From contig DTXR01000577.1 of the NCBI GenBank assembly GCA_012962365.1, positions 1 to 6,129 of the forward strand: a stretch of DNA of 6,129 bases, in the 5' to 3' direction. This document shows positions 3,739 through 6,129 of the stretch, piece after piece. The stretch's first letter is position 1. Each line of letters starts with the position of its first letter. This DNA is from Chromatiaceae bacterium. Its GTDB lineage: Bacteria > Pseudomonadota > Gammaproteobacteria > Chromatiales > Chromatiaceae. The notes beneath the pieces were generated by a model. That model was not told the origin of the DNA and made no database searches. It saw only the letters and a list, made by a program, of their open reading frames with translations. The position numbers and the translations under genes were made by a program.

Positions 3739-6129
3739 TCAAAACTCCGCACGCAAACCGGCAAACAGGAAGGTGCCGACATTGGATCCGAGACGTTTGT
3801 CCACGGCTTCGTCAAACAGGTTGTCGATTCCGCCAAACAATTCGAAGCGTCCATCCTCGCCGAACCGATAGCCGCCGTTGATGTTGACCAGGGTGTAGGC
3901 ATCGGCCGTCCGATCCTGGCCATGTTCCAGGTAATACTGCTCGCCCGTGTAGGTCACGTTGGCGCCCAGACGCCACCGCGGGGACAGACGCCAGTCGATG
4001 CTGGCTGCCAGCACCCGCTCGGGATTGAACTCCAGTTCCTTGCCTGTCTCCTTGTTTTCCGTATCCAGCTCTGTCCAGAAGAAGGTCAGATCGACGTCGT
4101 CACTGAGGCGGTAGTCAAGGGTCAACTCGAAACCTTTAGTCTCCGCATCGCTGATGTTGAAGAAGGTAAAGTAGTCATCCCGTCCATCCTGGTTCGCATC
4201 CACAGGCGTCTGTTGGATGCGATCCGTAATGTCATTGTAGAAGCCCACCAGTTCGTAATGCAATGCCCCTGTCCAGCCGCTAGTGGCAATCTCGTAACTG
4301 TCCGTCGTTTCCGGATCGAGCCGATGCGCCAGTTTGTTGAACCCCGGATAGACGGTATCGGCGCCCAATTGCAGGCCAGCCGGCGTTTGCTTCTGTATAA
4401 ATAGCTCACGGATGTCCGGCACCCGGTAACCCTGGGCAAAGCTGGCGCGCAGGTTGAAGGCATCGCTGAAATTCTTCACCGCGCCGATGCGGACTGTGGT
4501 CTCGCTGTCGCTGTTCGCCTTGCGCTTGCTGCCCCATGCATCGACATAACCGTCCTGATTATACTGGTCATAGCGGCCGCCCAAAGTAAGCGCAAGGGTT
4601 TCGGAAAGATCCCATTCATCCTGCAGATAAAACGCCTTGTAACCGACACTGCGCGTATCGAAGTCCGGTCCCTGGGAAAACACCGTGGCCTCGCGTTCTT
4701 CATCCCGATATTCGCCACCGAAGGTCAGCAAATGGCTTTCCACCACCGCCCAGTTGGCATAGGCCTCGATGGCTGTGATATCGACATTGGCGCTCATGCC
4801 ACTGGCTGAAGAGCGGCCCTCCGAGGGATAACCGAAATCGGCAAACTCAGTCATGGCCGTGGTGTTGCGCTTTTCGTAATAGGAGTTGTACACACGGAAG
4901 TTCATTTGCAAGTCGTTATTCACCGTCCATTTCAAATCACCGGAAAGATCACGCCTTTCGTTGTCGTCCCTTGAGCGCACCGGCACGTCCCAGGCGGGAA
5001 TCCGCCCCATGAGCCTGCCGGCCTGTTCGAAAAACGAGATGGGATTACCATTGGCGTCGTGACCGACGATGGGATTGGTCTTGTGCCCCATGGGGGGAAG
5101 GAAGCCCATGGGATGAAAAACGGCACGATAGATACCCTCCCGCTCTTCCTGAAACCAGTTGAATTCGAAACCGGCGGTGAGCTGCTCATTCAGATCGAAT
5201 TCCAGACGTCCACCGATCGTATCCACATCGGCTTCCTCCCGATAGGTGACATCCACCGGATAGCTGTCGGCGACCCGATTCATAACGCCACCACGGAATT
5301 GATTGAAAGCACTTTGCGAGCCCTGAATGTCGCCAAACAGCAGTGCGGAATCGAGTGGACGGGGCTTGACCGATCCATCTGGCTGAAGATAAAAAGGCCG
5401 TCCCCCGGTAGGGCCGCCAGGATTGAGAAATCCCGGTACGAGCGGTATCTGCGATGGTCTATGGCGTCCGGCACCGACCCGCGTATCGGTATGTTCCCGC
5501 TCAGTATAAGGCTCGTCCATTTGCAAGGATCCATAGAGGCTGTAGCGCAGCCGACCCGCCGCGCCGCGCAGACTGCCATTAACCGTGGTTTTGTCCGCAT
5601 CGCCATCCGTGTTCGCACCGTAGCGTACGCTTGCGCCGCCTTCAAAAAGTTCGGTGGGTTTCCTGGTGATGATATTGATGACGCCGCCCACAGCATCGGC
5701 ACCATAGAGTGCCGACATGGGTCCCTTTATTATCTCGATACGTTCGATCATTGACGCCGGAATGCGATCCATGTCATACGGGTTTTTTACTTCACCGGCC
5801 AGCCGGCGGCCGTCCAGCAACCACAGGCTGCCGGTGGCGCCAACCCCCCGGATGCTAACGGAACTCTTCGACGTGCTGCTTGCCGCAGGAAAGGTTCCAT
5901 ACTGAAGAATCAGCCCCGGGGTATTGCGGAATACCTCTTTCAGGGTTTGTGCCCCGGTCTTTTCGATATCCTCTGCGGTAATCACCACAACCGATGCCAC
6001 GACACCCTCCACGGGCTGGGCCGTACGAGTGGCCGTCACCACCACATTGTCCAGTCTATCCTTGCCGGTTTCTTCTCCCGCGTGAGCCGAAGTTGCCATG
6101 GCAACCAGCGGACATACCACGATCGCAGC
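3739..6129 (-). CDS. TonB-dependent outer-membrane receptor, N-terminal start beyond the window
   Basis: This is an outer-membrane gated barrel that imports a ligand using energy from TonB. There are 796 visible residues. The frame is open to the right edge and begins inside a signal-peptide core that ends SAHA before the likely cut at A17/G18. A GTG at 6120 lacks a charged leader, so the true start is probably outside the window. A TonB-box-like DNVVVTA lies at 27-33. The plug domain follows at about 36-157, with SIRGVGATGSLWLLDGRR (92-109) and IERIEIIKGPMSALYGADAV (128-147), and then the beta-barrel to the end. The late-barrel hallmarks FFNISDAETKGFEL (656-669) and GGIDNLFDEAVDKR (766-779) are present. 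The final residue is Phe, as expected for barrel insertion. The TonB box sits right after the signal peptide, so there is no FecA-type signalling domain. It most resembles the CirA/BtuB/siderophore-receptor group; the ligand is unknown. The binding-protein gene follows after 2 nt. Confidence 0.95.
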   Translation of the reverse strand, partial: AAIVVCPLVAMATSAHAGEETGKDRLDNVVVTATRTAQPVEGVVASVVVITAEDIEKTGAQTLKEVFRNTPGLILQYGTFPAASSTSKSSVSIRGVGATGSLWLLDGRRLAGEVKNPYDMDRIPASMIERIEIIKGPMSALYGADAVGGVINIITRKPTELFEGGASVRYGANTDGDADKTTVNGSLRGAAGRLRYSLYGSLQMDEPYTEREHTDTRVGAGRHRPSQIPLVPGFLNPGGPTGGRPFYLQPDGSVKPRPLDSALLFGDIQGSQSAFNQFRGGVMNRVADSYPVDVTYREEADVDTIGGRLEFDLNEQLTAGFEFNWFQEEREGIYRAVFHPMGFLPPMGHKTNPIVGHDANGNPISFFEQAGRLMGRIPAWDVPVRSRDDNERRDLSGDLKWTVNNDLQMNFRVYNSYYEKRNTTAMTEFADFGYPSEGRSSASGMSANVDITAIEAYANWAVVESHLLTFGGEYRDEEREATVFSQGPDFDTRSVGYKAFYLQDEWDLSETLALTLGGRYDQYNQDGYVDAWGSKRKANSDSETTVRIGAVKNFSDAFNLRASFAQGYRVPDIRELFIQKQTPAGLQLGADTVYPGFNKLAHRLDPETTDSYEIATSGWTGALHYELVGFYNDITDRIQQTPVDANQDGRDDYFTFFNISDAETKGFELTLDYRLSDDVDLTFFWTELDTENKETGKELEFNPERVLAASIDWRLSPRWRLGANVTYTGEQYYLEHGQDRTADAYTLVNINGGYRFGEDGRFELFGGIDNLFDEAVDKRLGSNVGTFLFAGLRAEF
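3745..3748 (-). promoter_or_regulatory. Ribosome binding site deciding the binding-protein start
   Basis: GGAG on the minus strand, 8 nt before ATG 3736-3734, lies within the last codons of the receptor gene. It favours ATG 3736 over TTG 3742 (2-nt spacing) and ATG 3727 (17-nt spacing), and implies that receptor and binding protein share one message. Confidence 0.6.

Noticed and set aside
3505..4404. Plus-strand open frame of 299 codons opposite the receptor and binding-protein genes
   Set aside because: It spans two well-supported minus-strand genes and shows no domain or signal of its own.
5059..5754. Plus-strand open frame of 231 codons opposite the receptor
   Set aside because: It is antisense to conserved plug and barrel sequence, with no family resemblance.
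3739..6120. Receptor starting at GTG 6120 as a complete gene
   Set aside because: The frame continues open to the window edge, and the sequence after this GTG is the end of a signal-peptide core without a charged leader, so the real start is most likely outside.

Overview
The window is a tightly packed, single-direction gene block: every gene I can support is on the minus strand, so it reads from right (6129) to left (1). The organism looks like a Gram-negative proteobacterium with moderately high GC. The evidence is a TonB-dependent outer-membrane receptor, an AXA-type signal peptide on the periplasmic binding protein, GGAG-type ribosome binding sites and a YbaN-like inner-membrane protein. 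I cannot name the genus.

In transcription order the layout is as follows. (1) A TonB-dependent receptor (6129-3739) has its signal-peptide start beyond the window edge. (2) A periplasmic binding protein of the NMT1/THI5-like, NitT/TauT type (3736-2738) starts 2 nt after the receptor stop. (3) A 153-bp gap (2737-2585) holds two small inverted repeats but no clear promoter or terminator. (4) A Fax/metaxin-like glutathione-S-transferase-fold protein follows (2584-1856). (5) Next is a DUF454/YbaN small membrane protein (1859-1485). (6) The ABC permease follows (1488-706). (7) The last gene is the ABC ATPase (718 to beyond position 1, C-terminus cut by the window). Genes 3 to 6 of the block (GST, DUF454, permease, ATPase) all overlap at their stop/start codons, so they are almost certainly translated from one message.

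Read together, this looks like a complete envelope-spanning import route. The receptor takes a scarce or bulky ligand across the outer membrane using TonB energy. The binding protein captures it in the periplasm, and the permease/ATPase pair moves it into the cytoplasm. The GST-fold protein and the DUF454 protein are embedded in the transporter operon and have no established role in such a system; they are the most unusual part. The substrate cannot be read from the sequence. Aliphatic sulfonates, sulfate esters, thiamine precursors, metal chelates and tetrapyrroles are all conceivable for this ABC family or this receptor class.

No RNA genes, mobile elements, CRISPR arrays or long repeats were seen. 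Plus-strand open frames across the window are antisense shadows of these genes.
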